Source: Gammaproteobacteria bacterium
GTDB lineage: Bacteria > Pseudomonadota > Gammaproteobacteria > GCA-001735895
Assembly: GCA_030066085.1 (NCBI GenBank)
Contig: JASJCI010000025.1
Coordinates: 62,001-126,000 of the forward strand
Direction: 5' to 3'
DNA length: 64,000 nucleotides
Part shown: positions 16,992 to 28,496 of the stretch, in pieces
How the letters are laid out: every line of letters begins with the position of its first letter
Numbering within the stretch: position 1 is the first letter of the stretch
Notes under the pieces: generated by a model
Database searches by the model: none
Seen by the model: only the letters and a program-made list of their open reading frames with translations
Told to the model about the DNA's origin: nothing
Program-made: the position numbers and the translations under genes

Positions 16992-19205
16992 GTGCGACTG
17001 GATATTGTCAAATTCGGCGGGATCCTCATCGGCGGGCTGGTTGCGCTGGCCCTGCTGCTGTGGTGGCTGTCGCTGGCGCAAATCCTCGAGCGCGAAAATC
17101 GCCAGGCCTCGGAGGCGATGCTGCAGAGCTGGCAGGGCCAGGTGCTGCAATTGCAGCAAAAGCAGCGCCTGTGGCTGCAATCCCAGTTTTACCTGCTGGC
17201 CGCGCTGACCGAATCGCCCGACGAGCAGTTCGACTTCCAGTCGTTCGTGCTGCAGTACTACCAGCGCAATCCCGATATCTGGGCGGTCAACCTGCTGCGC
17301 TTCGACGCCGACGGCAGGACGATCGCGCGCGCCAACCGCCCGGGCTGCCTGCAGCCGACGCAAATGACGCGGCGCGACTTCGACGATTTTTTCGTACCTC
17401 GAATGCAAAGTTGCCGCATCGACGACAAGGCGCTGCTCGAAATCGCCGGCCCGCTCAAGGTCGACGGCGAGCGCGCCGTGCTGCTGGTCAGCATGGATTA
17501 CTTCACTTTCCTGCGTGAATTCTCGTCGCTGTCGCACCGCAGCCTGGAGCGCACGCAGGACACCGAGGCCGGCGTGCAGTACCGTGAATTCGGTCCGGCC
17601 GAGGAGCGCGGTATCCGCGTGACCGTGCCTGTCGGCGAGGGCGACTCGGTTTTCGGCCAGCTGCACCTGGTGGTGCCGCGCCTGACCCTGGGTGACCTGG
17701 TCGAGCGGCAGACGCTGGGCATGTTCACGGTGCTGCTCGGCGCCGGCCTGGCTGTATTCGCGCTGTTATTCGTGGGTGTCCTGCGACCGCTGCGGCGCCT
17801 GTCGCAGGCCATGCAGGACACCACCGGCAAGCCCGTGGAAAGTGTCGGCGAAGCGCTCCTCGAGCCCGGGCTCGACCTGCTCTGGCGCCAGCTCGACGAT
17901 CTGCAGCTGATGGCGAAGCGTGACCCGGTTACCGGGCTCAACAACCGCCTGATTTTCGAAGATCGCCTCGCGCAGGCGGTGCTCGAGGGCAAGCGCAGTG
18001 CGCGCAAGTATGCGCTGATCCTGATCGATCTCGGCGGTCTCGACGAAATTGCGCAGCATGCGGGGCAGTATATCGCCGACGCGCTGCTGCGCGCCGCGGC
18101 CGAGCAGTTGCGCGGGCGGCTGCGCGAAAGCGATAACCTCGCGCGCTTCGAGCGCAACCTGTTTGCATTGCTGCTCGAGATTCGCGAGCGCGATCAGCTC
18201 GATGCGCTGGTGGAAAAGATTTTCCTGTCGGTGAGTCAGCCGCTGCGCGTGCACGGGCGCGAGTTCGATCTCGCGCCGCTGCTCGGTGTCGCGGTCTATC
18301 CAGATCATGCGCAGGACGCCGACAGCATCTACCAGCACGCGAGCAATGCGCTCGTCGTCGCCGAAGCGGCGGAGTGGCCGATCCAGTATTACCGCGAAAG
18401 CGAAGCTGCCGATACGTCTGGCTTTTCGCTGATCCAGGCCTTGCGGCGCGCGATCGAGCGCGACGAGCTCAAGCTGGTGTTTCAGCCGGTGGTTGATCTG
18501 GACGAGTACCTCCCGGTGTACTTCGAGGCGCTGCTGCGCTGGAAGGACCCGGCCCGGCACGAGCTGTCGATCGAGCACACGGTGCGGCTGGCGGAACGTA
18601 ATCACCTGATCAAGCCGCTGACCAACTGGATTTTCGAAACCGCCTGCCGCTTCATCAGCCAGTCCCCGATCGAAAACCTGGTGGTCGGTATCAACCTGTC
18701 GATGATCGACCTGCACGATCGCCAGTTGCCCGCGCGGATCGAAACCTACCTCGAGCAGTATCGCGTGAAGCCGGCACAGATCGTGATCGAGATTACCGAG
18801 GGTCAGATCATGCAGGATCCCGACGAAGTCATCGACGTGCTCGCGCATCTCGGCGTGATGGGGCTGTCGCTGTCGATCGACGACTTCGGCACCGGCCAGG
18901 CATCGCTGACCTACCTCAAGGAACTGCCGGTCGAAAAACTCAAGATCGACCAGTCCTTCGTGCGCGATATCGCGACCAATGCCGATGATCAGCTGATCGT
19001 AAAGGCCACGATCGAACTCGCGCATACGCTCGATCTGAAAGTCGTGGCCGAGGGTGTCGAAACCCTGGCGGTCTGCGACCTGCTGGCGGAAATGGGTTGC
19101 GATTACGTGCAGGGTTACTACATCAGCCGGCCGCTGGAAGCCGACCATGTCGACGACTGGCTCGACGCCTCGGTGCGCCCGGACTTCGCCGGCCGCTATC
19201 GCTGA
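16992..19205 (+). CDS. Membrane-bound GGDEF-EAL protein, probable c-di-GMP phosphodiesterase
   Basis: Two transmembrane helices (residues ~8-30 and ~235-260) bracket a periplasmic sensor region. A HAMP-like stretch ('RPLRRLSQAMQDTTGKPV') follows. The GGDEF domain is degenerate (signature 'ARFERNLFALL'), so it should not make c-di-GMP. The EAL domain is intact: 'YFEALLRWKD', 'GINLSMIDL', 'VIEITEGQI', loop-6 'IDDFGTGQASL', 'KIDQSFVRDI', 'VAEGVETL' and 'VQGYYISRP'. The likely output is c-di-GMP hydrolysis gated by an envelope signal. Start is GTG at 16992, 13 bp after yicC. Length is 737 aa. Confidence 0.88.
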   Translation: MRLDIVKFGGILIGGLVALALLLWWLSLAQILERENRQASEAMLQSWQGQVLQLQQKQRLWLQSQFYLLAALTESPDEQFDFQSFVLQYYQRNPDIWAVNLLRFDADGRTIARANRPGCLQPTQMTRRDFDDFFVPRMQSCRIDDKALLEIAGPLKVDGERAVLLVSMDYFTFLREFSSLSHRSLERTQDTEAGVQYREFGPAEERGIRVTVPVGEGDSVFGQLHLVVPRLTLGDLVERQTLGMFTVLLGAGLAVFALLFVGVLRPLRRLSQAMQDTTGKPVESVGEALLEPGLDLLWRQLDDLQLMAKRDPVTGLNNRLIFEDRLAQAVLEGKRSARKYALILIDLGGLDEIAQHAGQYIADALLRAAAEQLRGRLRESDNLARFERNLFALLLEIRERDQLDALVEKIFLSVSQPLRVHGREFDLAPLLGVAVYPDHAQDADSIYQHASNALVVAEAAEWPIQYYRESEAADTSGFSLIQALRRAIERDELKLVFQPVVDLDEYLPVYFEALLRWKDPARHELSIEHTVRLAERNHLIKPLTNWIFETACRFISQSPIENLVVGINLSMIDLHDRQLPARIETYLEQYRVKPAQIVIEITEGQIMQDPDEVIDVLAHLGVMGLSLSIDDFGTGQASLTYLKELPVEKLKIDQSFVRDIATNADDQLIVKATIELAHTLDLKVVAEGVETLAVCDLLAEMGCDYVQGYYISRPLEADHVDDWLDASVRPDFAGRYR

Positions 19206-19235
19206 CCGCGGCCAGGTCCGGTCCTGCCAGTCCCG

Positions 19236-19907
19236 CTAGAGTAAACCCTGTTCCGACAGGCAGGTTACGCCGTCGCCGACGATAACGTGATCGAGCAGGC
19301 GAATGTCGACCAGGGCCAGAGCCTGCTTCAGTCTCTCGGTAATGCGGATGTCGGCCTGGCTCGGTTCGGCCACGCCCGAAGGGTGATTGTGCGCGATGAT
19401 AACCGCCGCGGCATTGTCGGCCAGCGCCTGGCGCACGACTTCGCGCGGATAGACGCTGGCGCCGTCGATGGTGCCACGAAACATTTCGCGAAACGCGATC
19501 ACGCGATTGCGATTGTCGAGCATCAGGCAGGCGAATACCTCGTAGTCGAAATCACGCAGGCGGGCGCGGAGCCAGGTCCGGGTCTGTGCCGGGCGGGTGA
19601 GGCAATCGCCGCGCAGGAGACTTTCGCCGAGCTGGCGGCGGCCGATTTCGGCGCTCGCCTGCAGCAACGCGTATTTGGCTTCGCCGATGCCCGGCATTCG
19701 ACGCAGGCTCGCGAGGTCGGCGCGCATGACGGCGCGCAGCGAGCCGAATTGATCGAGCAGGCGGCGGGCCAGGTCGACCGCGGTGGTGCCCGGCGTGCCG
19801 CTGCGCAGGAAGATGGCCAGCAGTTCGGCGTCGGACAGCGACGCGGCACCGAGCTGCAGCAGTTTTTCACGGGGACGTTCGGCCAGGGGCCAGTTGCTGA
19901 TCGACAT
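19236..19907 (-). CDS. radC: RadC family JAMM-domain protein
   Basis: An N-terminal helix-hairpin-helix region ('[24 protein letters not shown]') precedes the JAB1/MPN metalloprotease-like domain with '[18 protein letters not shown]'. The start at 19907 ('[17 protein letters not shown]') matches the family and has AAAGGA about 7 bp upstream. The track's longer ORF adds unrelated sequence. Length is 223 aa. RadC was named for DNA repair but that role is not firmly established. No mobile-element context is seen, and it lies beside coaBC as in E. coli. Confidence 0.92.
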   Translation of the reverse strand: MSISNWPLAERPREKLLQLGAASLSDAELLAIFLRSGTPGTTAVDLARRLLDQFGSLRAVMRADLASLRRMPGIGEAKYALLQASAEIGRRQLGESLLRGDCLTRPAQTRTWLRARLRDFDYEVFACLMLDNRNRVIAFREMFRGTIDGASVYPREVVRQALADNAAAVIIAHNHPSGVAEPSQADIRITERLKQALALVDIRLLDHVIVGDGVTCLSEQGLL

Positions 19908-20188
19908 GGGTAGTCCTTTACCGGTTGACGATGGCCCTAACATAAAGCAGGCCCGCCGGCAGCGCAAGCCGGATTGCCGGTCGCCGCGGAGGCAAAAGCC
20001 GGCAGCTTTGCTAAACTCGTCATCGACGTCCGGTCCTGCCCGTTTCGGCATTCGGTATCGCAGCGGAAATCGGCTAACGGACTGGTTTTCGGCCCGTGCC
20101 GACCCGAACCGAACACGAGCAACCTCATGATCGCCAGAGCGCAGCGGCAATTTTGCATCCCGGCAGCGCGCCGGGCAGGGGGCGGTGC

Positions 20189-20605
20189 GTGAGCGGTGTG
20201 CACGACCACGATGGACGCGACACGGCGGAAAAGCTGGTCCTTTACGTCGAGGACAACGCGATCAACCTCGAGTTCATGCAGATGTTTTTCGACGAGCTCG
20301 ACGACCTGCGGCTGATCGCCGTCACCAGCGCGGAGGCGGGTATCGACCTGGCGCAACGGTTGCGGCCCGACCTGGTGCTGATGGATATAGATCTGCCCGG
20401 GCTCGACGGCATCGAGGCCACGCGACAATTGAAGCAACTGCCGCAAACCGCCGGGGTGCCGGTCATCGCGATCAGCGCCTCGGCCATGGTGCGTGATATC
20501 GATCGCGCCAGCGAGGTCGCGTTCGACGCCTACGTCACCAAGCCCTTCAGCCTCGACGAATTCACCGCGTTGATGTACTCGGTGCTCGACCGGTCCGCGG
20601 ACTGA
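20189..20605 (+). CDS. Stand-alone response-regulator receiver protein
   Basis: This is one complete receiver domain with no output domain: acidic pocket '[15 protein letters not shown]', phospho-acceptor Asp in '[13 protein letters not shown]', 'VIAISASAM', and Lys in '[12 protein letters not shown]'. I chose the GTG at 20189 (138 aa) because AGGGGG sits ~8 bp before it and the longer ORF has no receiver-like sequence upstream. Single-domain regulators of this type (DivK/CheY-like) act in phosphorelays. No histidine kinase gene is adjacent, so its partner is unknown. It lies between divergent radC and coaBC. Confidence 0.83.
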   Translation: MSGVHDHDGRDTAEKLVLYVEDNAINLEFMQMFFDELDDLRLIAVTSAEAGIDLAQRLRPDLVLMDIDLPGLDGIEATRQLKQLPQTAGVPVIAISASAMVRDIDRASEVAFDAYVTKPFSLDEFTALMYSVLDRSAD

Positions 20606-20640
20606 TGCCGTGAGTCGTAATACCGGATAGAATAATCGTT

Positions 20641-22726
<2,086 letters not shown>

Positions 22727-22939
22727 TCGGCGCGCCCGGGACGCATCCTCCCGTCACCGCTCCGGGCGTCCCTGATTACTCCCCGGAGATGGTCTCGCTG
22801 CGCGCTCGTACCTTCCGGGTTTTCGAGACCCCCGGGTCCGCGATCACGGCAATCGCATGTTCTTGCGAGGACCGTCCGGCCGAAGCAATCTGGTAGAGAG
22901 GGAAGCGGGTACGGAAAGCGCGTGCAGGGCGCGAGCCGG

Positions 22940-23596
22940 TTATTCCTGGGCCTTCAGGTGGCGATAGCGCGCGAGATCGATCTCGAACTGCTGGTCGATC
23001 TTCGCCTTCTCGGCCTCTTTCTGCTCGAGCTGACGGTTCCGGTTTTCGATCTTGCGCGTGAACTGCTCGATTTTCTGCGCCAGTCCGCCCGGCACTTCCT
23101 TGCCCTGGGAAATATAGATGTTGTTGGCGTTACGCTCGAGCATGTCCAGTTTTTCCTGGGTCGAGACGATACTCTTGTTGATCAGGCCGATGACCGAGTC
23201 GATGTCGCCGATACGTTTTTCGCGCGATAGCAGCAGTTCTTCCTCGGAACTGAAGGTCAGCAGCAGCACCTGGTCTTTCTGGTCCTGGATTGCCTTCAGC
23301 CGGGCAGCCTCGGCGGCCTCCTGCTCGGCCCTGAGCTGCGCCTCGGCCTCGGCCGCGATTTCCTCGTCGCTGCGTGCATCCTCGGTGGTGCTGACGATCA
23401 CGCCCTGGCGGTTGAGCTGCTGGTGTTTCTTCTTCGCCTGGTTGGCCGGCAGGCGATCGCTGTAGCGAATATTGCCGTCTTCGTCGACCCACTTGTAAAG
23501 CTTGGCCGCGTCGACCGTCGCTGGCAGCCCGAGAACCAGTCCCAGGCCGAGTGCCAGCGACACTGCGGTAAGCTTGACGTAATTGGTGATGCGCAC
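22940..23596 (-). CDS. Exported DUF4124 protein with coiled coil
   Basis: A signal peptide ('VRITNYVKLTAVSLALGLGLVLGLPATVDA') is followed at once by the DUF4124 motif 'AKLYKWVDEDGNIRYSDRLPANQAKKK'. The rest (residues ~75-218) is a charged coiled coil rich in Glu, Ala and Gln. DUF4124 proteins are common periplasmic proteins of unknown function in gammaproteobacteria. I chose the GTG at 23596 over the track's ATG at 23665 because it gives a proper signal peptide and has a GAGGA upstream. Length is 218 aa. It is convergent with argB. Confidence 0.8.
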   Translation of the reverse strand: MRITNYVKLTAVSLALGLGLVLGLPATVDAAKLYKWVDEDGNIRYSDRLPANQAKKKHQQLNRQGVIVSTTEDARSDEEIAAEAEAQLRAEQEAAEAARLKAIQDQKDQVLLLTFSSEEELLLSREKRIGDIDSVIGLINKSIVSTQEKLDMLERNANNIYISQGKEVPGGLAQKIEQFTRKIENRNRQLEQKEAEKAKIDQQFEIDLARYRHLKAQE

Positions 23597-23686
23597 GGGC
23601 GGCAGCGTCCTCGACCTTTTTCGGTCCCTCGTTCGTACATTGCATAATAGGTCATTTATGCGCATTTTTCATTGTTTGCCGGCGTT

Positions 23687-24445
23687 TCAGGGTGCCAGCA
23701 GCGACGCGAGCGGCGTGTGAATTGCCTGCAGGTAGTGCAGGTTGCCGGGCGAGGTAACCAGTACCGCCACGCCGAGCTTGAGCGGATTCCAGTCCGACTG
23801 CAGCGCAATCTCGTAACGATTGTCCACCTGCAGGTTGCGCGGCGGACTCATGTGGCGCACGACCTGCTGGTGCGACAGCTTGCGGCCCGAGTTCTCGCCG
23901 CGTTCGACTTCGGTGACCAGGTCGTTTTCATAGACGAAGTAACGATGATGAACCTGGCCGACGGTGTTGCGTTCGCCCGGCGAATGCAGTTCCAGCAGCA
24001 GGCTGTCGTCCTGGCGTGACACCCTGAGTTCGAGCGACAGCGGCGCCTCGCGTCGGTTGGCCGCGCGAATCATGCCGATGATGTTCTGACTGCCGCGTGC
24101 CTCGCGGCCATTGACGAAGAATTCGGGCGTGTAGATGGTGCCCTGGCGGTTGTTGGCGCCGAGCAGGCGCTGGCGGTTACTGTAGTCGCGATCGGCGAAG
24201 CGATCGCGCCAGCCGAGGTAGTCCCAGTAGTCGACGTGAAAACCGAGCGCCAGTACGTCCAGGTCGTCGCTGGACACCTCGGTCAGTTTGGACATCCAGC
24301 GATCCGCCGGCGGACAGCTGCTGCAGCCCTCGGAGGTATAAAGCTCGAGCACGGCAGTCTGGTGCGTGCCGCTCTTGACCAGGATGCTGTCCGCCGCCTG
24401 CGCGCCGAAGCTTAGCAGGCAGGCCAGTAACAAGAGACGCGCCAT
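23687..24445 (-). CDS. Exported DUF1223 (thioredoxin-like) protein
   Basis: After a short signal peptide ('MARLLLLACLLSFGAQA'), the segment 'AVLELYTSEGCSSCPPADRWMSKL' is the hallmark of DUF1223, a thioredoxin-fold family with a conserved CxxC. 'HVDYWDYLGWRDRFADRDYSNRQR' and 'GTIYTPEFFVNGREARG' are further family blocks. The length of 252 aa is typical. The protein should be periplasmic, and a redox role is suggested by the CxxC but not proven. It lies 56 bp downstream of pyrE on the same strand. Confidence 0.87.
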   Translation of the reverse strand: MARLLLLACLLSFGAQAADSILVKSGTHQTAVLELYTSEGCSSCPPADRWMSKLTEVSSDDLDVLALGFHVDYWDYLGWRDRFADRDYSNRQRLLGANNRQGTIYTPEFFVNGREARGSQNIIGMIRAANRREAPLSLELRVSRQDDSLLLELHSPGERNTVGQVHHRYFVYENDLVTEVERGENSGRKLSHQQVVRHMSPPRNLQVDNRYEIALQSDWNPLKLGVAVLVTSPGNLHYLQAIHTPLASLLAP

Positions 24446-24500
24446 GGTTATACTCCCGTTTTTCAGGACACAGCCATAGACCCGCGGGATGATGGCGAGT

Positions 24501-25139
24501 TCAGTCGACCCCGTAACGCCGCCGGTAGGCCTCGATCGCGTTACATTCGGCCTGCTGTCCGTCCGCGCGCAGAAACTCGACGATATGATCGAGGCGAACG
24601 ATCGACACGACCTGCAGGCCCTGCTGTTCGAGTTCCTGGATTGCCGAGGACTGTCCCTGGCCTCTTTCCTGCCGATCGAGCGCGATCGTGACCGCGCTGG
24701 TGGTGGCGCCGAGCGCTTCGATCAGCGTCATGACCTCGCGGATCGCGGTACCCGCGGTGATCACGTCGTCGACGATCATGACCCGGCCCTCGACGGCAGC
24801 GCCGACCGTGTTGCCACCCTCGCCGTGATCCTTGGCCTCCTTGCGGTTGAACGCATAGGGCAGGTCGCGGTCGTGATTGCGGTAAAGCGCCGCGGCGGTG
24901 ATCGCGGCCAGCGGAATGCCCTTGTAGGCCGGGCCGAACAGCAGGTCGAACTGAACGCCGCTGTGCGCGATTGCGTCGGCGTAGAATCCCGCCAGTGCGT
25001 CCAGGTCGGCGCCGCGATTGAAAGTACCGGCATTGAAGAAATAGGGACTGACGCGGCCCGACTTCAGGGTGAATTCGCCGAAACGCAGCGCGCCGCGCGC
25101 GAGGCAGTATTCGACGAAACGGGACTGGTAATCGTACAT
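24501..25139 (-). CDS. pyrE: Orotate phosphoribosyltransferase
   Basis: PyrE joins orotate to PRPP to form OMP in pyrimidine synthesis. The PRPP motif '[18 protein letters not shown]', the N-terminal '[16 protein letters not shown]' and '[18 protein letters not shown]' are intact. Length is 212 aa. The start at 25139 gives the family N-terminus '[23 protein letters not shown]'. It is divergent from xthA, an arrangement familiar from several gammaproteobacteria. Confidence 0.96.
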   Translation of the reverse strand: MYDYQSRFVEYCLARGALRFGEFTLKSGRVSPYFFNAGTFNRGADLDALAGFYADAIAHSGVQFDLLFGPAYKGIPLAAITAAALYRNHDRDLPYAFNRKEAKDHGEGGNTVGAAVEGRVMIVDDVITAGTAIREVMTLIEALGATTSAVTIALDRQERGQGQSSAIQELEQQGLQVVSIVRLDHIVEFLRADGQQAECNAIEAYRRRYGVD

Positions 25140-25212
25140 CGGCGAACTTTTCTGGGTGCCTGCAACAAGTCATGTATCATATCGCCAGTTTTCCAGATTG
25201 GTAGTTTTTCCC

Positions 25213-25995
25213 ATGCGCGTGATTTCCATCAACACCAACGGGATCCGTGCGGCCGCACGCAAGGGGTTCTTCGACTGGCTGCCTCGCCAGCGTGCCGATC
25301 TTGTTTGCGTGCAGGAAACCAAGGCACAGATCGACCAGCTGGATCCGGATCTCTATTGCCCGAAAAACTATCACTGCAGTTATTTCGATGCCTTGAAGAA
25401 GGGCTACGCGGGCACGGCAATTTACAGCCGTGAAGCCCCGCTGCAGGTGATACGCGGTTTCGGCGAATCCGAGTTCGACAACGAGGGTCGTTACCTCGAG
25501 TACCGTTATCCCAGGCTGTCGGTGATATCGCTGTACGCGCCGTCCGGTTCCTCCGGCGATCATCGGCAGGAATCCAAGTGGCGCTTTCTCGATAGTTTCC
25601 TGCTGCACCTGCAGGCGCTCAGGCGCAAACGGCGGGAGTTCATCATTTGCGGCGACTGGAATATCGCGCACAAGGAGATCGACCTGAAAAACTGGCGCTC
25701 GAACCAGAAGAATTCCGGTTTCCTGCCCGAGGAGCGGGCCTGGCTGAGCGACCTGTTCGACCGGGTGGGATTCGTCGACGCCTTTCGCGTGGTCGATCAG
25801 CGCCCCGAACAGTACACCTGGTGGTCGAACCGGGGCCAGTCCTGGGACAAGAACGTGGGCTGGCGTATCGATTACCAGGTCGTCACCCCGGGTCTGCGCG
25901 ACCGCGTGCGCAAGGCGCGTATCTATCGCGAGCGCCGATTTTCGGATCACGCGCCGCTGATCATGGATTACGACCTGGAGCTGTCGGCGAGGTGA
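25213..25995 (+). CDS. xthA: Exodeoxyribonuclease III
   Basis: XthA is the AP endonuclease / 3'-5' exonuclease of base-excision repair. Catalytic blocks: 'ISINTNGIRAAARKGFFDWL', metal Glu in 'VCVQETKAQ', Tyr in 'ISLYAPSGSSGD', Asp/Asn in 'IICGDWNIAHKEID', and His in 'RRFSDHAPLIMDY'. I placed the start at the ATG at 25213 because family homology begins there. Length is 260 aa. The stop overlaps the GTG of the next gene (GTGA), so the permease is translationally coupled to it. Confidence 0.95.
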   Translation: MRVISINTNGIRAAARKGFFDWLPRQRADLVCVQETKAQIDQLDPDLYCPKNYHCSYFDALKKGYAGTAIYSREAPLQVIRGFGESEFDNEGRYLEYRYPRLSVISLYAPSGSSGDHRQESKWRFLDSFLLHLQALRRKRREFIICGDWNIAHKEIDLKNWRSNQKNSGFLPEERAWLSDLFDRVGFVDAFRVVDQRPEQYTWWSNRGQSWDKNVGWRIDYQVVTPGLRDRVRKARIYRERRFSDHAPLIMDYDLELSAR

Positions 25996-27542
25996 CGCCC
26001 GGCACGCCGCGCATTGCCGCCGCCGCGGAGATTTTCCAGCCGCGGGTGCTGTCGATGCTGTTCCTCGGCTTTTCCGCCGGGATCCCGCTGCTGCTGATCT
26101 TTTCGTCGCTCAGCCTGTGGCTGCGCGAGGCCGGCCTCGAGCGCAGCGCGGTTACCATGTTCAGCTGGGCAGCGCTTGGCTACGGTTTCAAGTTCGTCTG
26201 GGCACCGCTGATCGACCAGTTGCCGCTGCCGCTGCTGACGCGCAGGCTCGGTCAGCGACGATCCTGGCTGCTGGTCGCGCAGCTGGCGATCGCGGCGGCG
26301 ATCCTGGCGATGTCTTCCACCGACCCGGCGGGTGCCGACTACCGGCTCGCCTGGCTGGCGGCGGCCGCGGTGATGCTCGGTTTCTCGGCGGCCACGCAGG
26401 ACATCGTCATCGATGCCTATCGGATCGAATCGGCGCGCCCCGAACTGCAGGCGCTGATGTCGGCGACCTACGTTGCCGGCTATCGCGTGGGCATGGTTGT
26501 TTCCGGCGCCGGCTCGCTGTACCTGGCGGACTGGTTCGGCAGCAGCAGCGGCAGCTATGATTTCGGCGCCTGGCGCGATACCTACCGGCTGATGGCCTGC
26601 GTCATGGGAGTCGGCATCGTTACCACGCTGCTGGTGCGCGAACCCGAGCGTCCCGAGGGCCAGGTCAGGCTCGAGCGCAGCGCGGACTACCTGCGCTTTG
26701 TGCTCGTGTTCCTGCTCGGCGTCAGCGCACTGGTCGCCGTCTACGTCCTGTCCAGCGGTTTCGCCGCGTGGTTGAAGGCGACGAGTGCCGCATGGATCGG
26801 CAACCAGGCGCTCGCCGGGCTGCTGGTCGAGGTGCCGCGGCTTGCGCTGGCGCTCGCGGCGGCGCTGGCAAGCGCGCAGCTGCTCGTGCGTATCGGCATG
26901 GTGCCGGGCGCGATGGTCGAACGCACCTACCTGCGACCGGTGAAGGATTTTTTCCAGCGCTACGGCCTGTCGCTGGCGCTGTGGCTGTTGCTGCTGATCG
27001 GGTTTTACCGCATCTCGGATATCGTGCTCGGCGTGGTGTCCAACGTGTTTTACCAGGACATGGGTTACAGCAAGATCGAGATTGCCAACGCGTCCAAGTT
27101 TTTCGGCCTGATCATGACCATCCTCGGCGGTTTTGTCGGCGGCCTGATGGCGTTGCGCTTCGGCGTGATCAGGATCCTGCTGGTTGGCGCGGTGCTGGCG
27201 GCCGTCACCAACCTGCTGTTCATGCTGCTGGCCATGATCGGTTACGACCTGTTCTGGCTGTACCTGGTGATCTCGATCGACAACCTGTCGGCCGGGATCG
27301 CGAGCGCGGCATTCGTCGCCTTCCTGTCGAGCCTGACCAACGTGTCGTTCACCGCGATGCAGTACGCAATTTTCAGTTCGCTGTTCGCGCTGGTGCCGAA
27401 AGGACTCGGCGGCTATTCCGGCGCGATGGTCGACGCGCTGGGCTACCCGTCGTTTTTCCTCGTGACGACGCTGCTGGGCGTGCCGGTTTTACTGCTGGTA
27501 ATCGGAGTTGCGCGCCGTCTCGAGATAAAACCGGGTCAATAA
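25992..27542 (+). CDS. ampG: AmpG-family MFS permease
   Basis: AmpG imports anhydromuropeptides released from peptidoglycan for recycling. The protein has about 12-14 hydrophobic helices and the motifs 'MLFLGFSAGIPLLLIFSSLSLWLREAGL', 'WAALGYGFKFVWAPLIDQLPLPLL', 'GFSAATQDIVIDAYRIE' and 'SKFFGLIMTILGGFVGG', all characteristic of AmpG-type transporters. I used the GTG at 25992, which overlaps the xthA stop by 4 bp. Upstream sequence in the same frame is antisense to nothing known and overlaps xthA. Length is 516 aa. The mpl gene at 33-34 kb acts in the same recycling route. Confidence 0.87.
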   Translation: MTPGTPRIAAAAEIFQPRVLSMLFLGFSAGIPLLLIFSSLSLWLREAGLERSAVTMFSWAALGYGFKFVWAPLIDQLPLPLLTRRLGQRRSWLLVAQLAIAAAILAMSSTDPAGADYRLAWLAAAAVMLGFSAATQDIVIDAYRIESARPELQALMSATYVAGYRVGMVVSGAGSLYLADWFGSSSGSYDFGAWRDTYRLMACVMGVGIVTTLLVREPERPEGQVRLERSADYLRFVLVFLLGVSALVAVYVLSSGFAAWLKATSAAWIGNQALAGLLVEVPRLALALAAALASAQLLVRIGMVPGAMVERTYLRPVKDFFQRYGLSLALWLLLLIGFYRISDIVLGVVSNVFYQDMGYSKIEIANASKFFGLIMTILGGFVGGLMALRFGVIRILLVGAVLAAVTNLLFMLLAMIGYDLFWLYLVISIDNLSAGIASAAFVAFLSSLTNVSFTAMQYAIFSSLFALVPKGLGGYSGAMVDALGYPSFFLVTTLLGVPVLLLVIGVARRLEIKPGQ

Positions 27543-28441
27543 ATCTCGAAGTGGCTCTCGCCGATTTTCCGGCGGTTGTCGAGCCACAGCTCGACCCGGT
27601 AGCGATCGCGTTTCCACTTGCCGGCGCTGGACCAGCCCCAGCCGTTCCAGAGTTCGGCGTATTCCCAGTCGGCCGGTACCCGGTAGTCGATGATCGGGTT
27701 GGCGTACAGCTCGCCGTTGGACAGGTAATAGCGCAGGTGGATGACGACATCCTGCTCGCGCTGCTGCCACTGCAGGTTTTCGAGGCTGACCAGGGTGTAG
27801 ACGAAACGCGTGTCCTCCTGCGCATAGCGGTTGCGCAGGCGTGAATCGCCCCAGTCTTCCGGCGGACCCTCGTTGCCTTCATCACCCGCGAAAAACGCCA
27901 TCCTGTCCAGGTTCACGCCGGCCGTTGCCGACGGCACGGGGACATTCTTGGCGGGAGTGATGCTAAATTTTTTTTGCGCGATCAGGCCCTGGTTTTGGTC
28001 CCAGATCTCGACCTTGTATGGCCCGGATTCCCAGTGGCTTTTCGTCTCCCAGCCCCACCCGGTCCAGAGATCGGCATACTCCCAGTCGGCCGGAACGCGG
28101 TGCTCGATGACCGGGTCTCCGAACAGGCTGCCGTCGGGCGCGTAATAGCGTACCTGCAGCCTGACGTCCTGCTCCCGTTGCTGCCACAGGTTGTTTTTGA
28201 GGTTGAGCATCGTGTAGATGTAGCGCACATGGTCGCGCTCGAAGCTGTCTGCCAGCTCCGGGCTGCCCCACTCGGGCGGATCCTGGTCGACCCCTCCCTC
28301 GAAAAAGCCGATCTCGGCCAGTTCCAGCGCTGCCGATTCGTCCGCCCGCGGTGTACCGGCCACGGCGAGGCAGAGCAGGGCGCACAACAGCAGCCGAGCG
28401 GGTCGGCCAGTGTCCTGCGGGAAGGCAAATCGCGGTGTCAT
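27536..28441 (-). CDS. Exported protein with two tandem ~120-residue repeats, function unknown
   Basis: A signal peptide ('LLLCALLCLAVAGTPRA') is followed by two copies of one domain, about residues 38-155 and 175-301. Each copy holds a W(G)..L..Y/F-rich start, 'WQQREQDV', 'RYY...G.L...P.I..RVPADWEYA.LW.GWGW', and ends in a K/R-rich beta segment. I do not recognise the family. The pattern of aromatic residues and short strands suggests a beta-sandwich, possibly carbohydrate- or peptide-binding (inference). The ATG at 28441 gives the signal peptide. The 3' end overlaps convergent ampG by 7 bp, and the gene is divergent from hemL. Confidence 0.72.
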   Translation of the reverse strand: MTPRFAFPQDTGRPARLLLCALLCLAVAGTPRADESAALELAEIGFFEGGVDQDPPEWGSPELADSFERDHVRYIYTMLNLKNNLWQQREQDVRLQVRYYAPDGSLFGDPVIEHRVPADWEYADLWTGWGWETKSHWESGPYKVEIWDQNQGLIAQKKFSITPAKNVPVPSATAGVNLDRMAFFAGDEGNEGPPEDWGDSRLRNRYAQEDTRFVYTLVSLENLQWQQREQDVVIHLRYYLSNGELYANPIIDYRVPADWEYAELWNGWGWSSAGKWKRDRYRVELWLDNRRKIGESHFEIY

Positions 28442-28496
28442 CAAGCGGTCACAGTGTTGTATAGTGTGCTCCCGAGTATAGTTCACCCCCAGGCAT

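Noticed and set aside
19236-19907. radC as a sign of a mobile element
   Set aside because: RadC proteins often travel with mobile DNA, but here it lies next to coaBC with no transposase, integrase or repeat, so it is the chromosomal copy.
22727-22939. Hairpin GGGACGC ... GCGTCCC after argB as a terminator
   Set aside because: The stem is perfect but has a 21-nt loop and no T-run, so the evidence is too weak to call.
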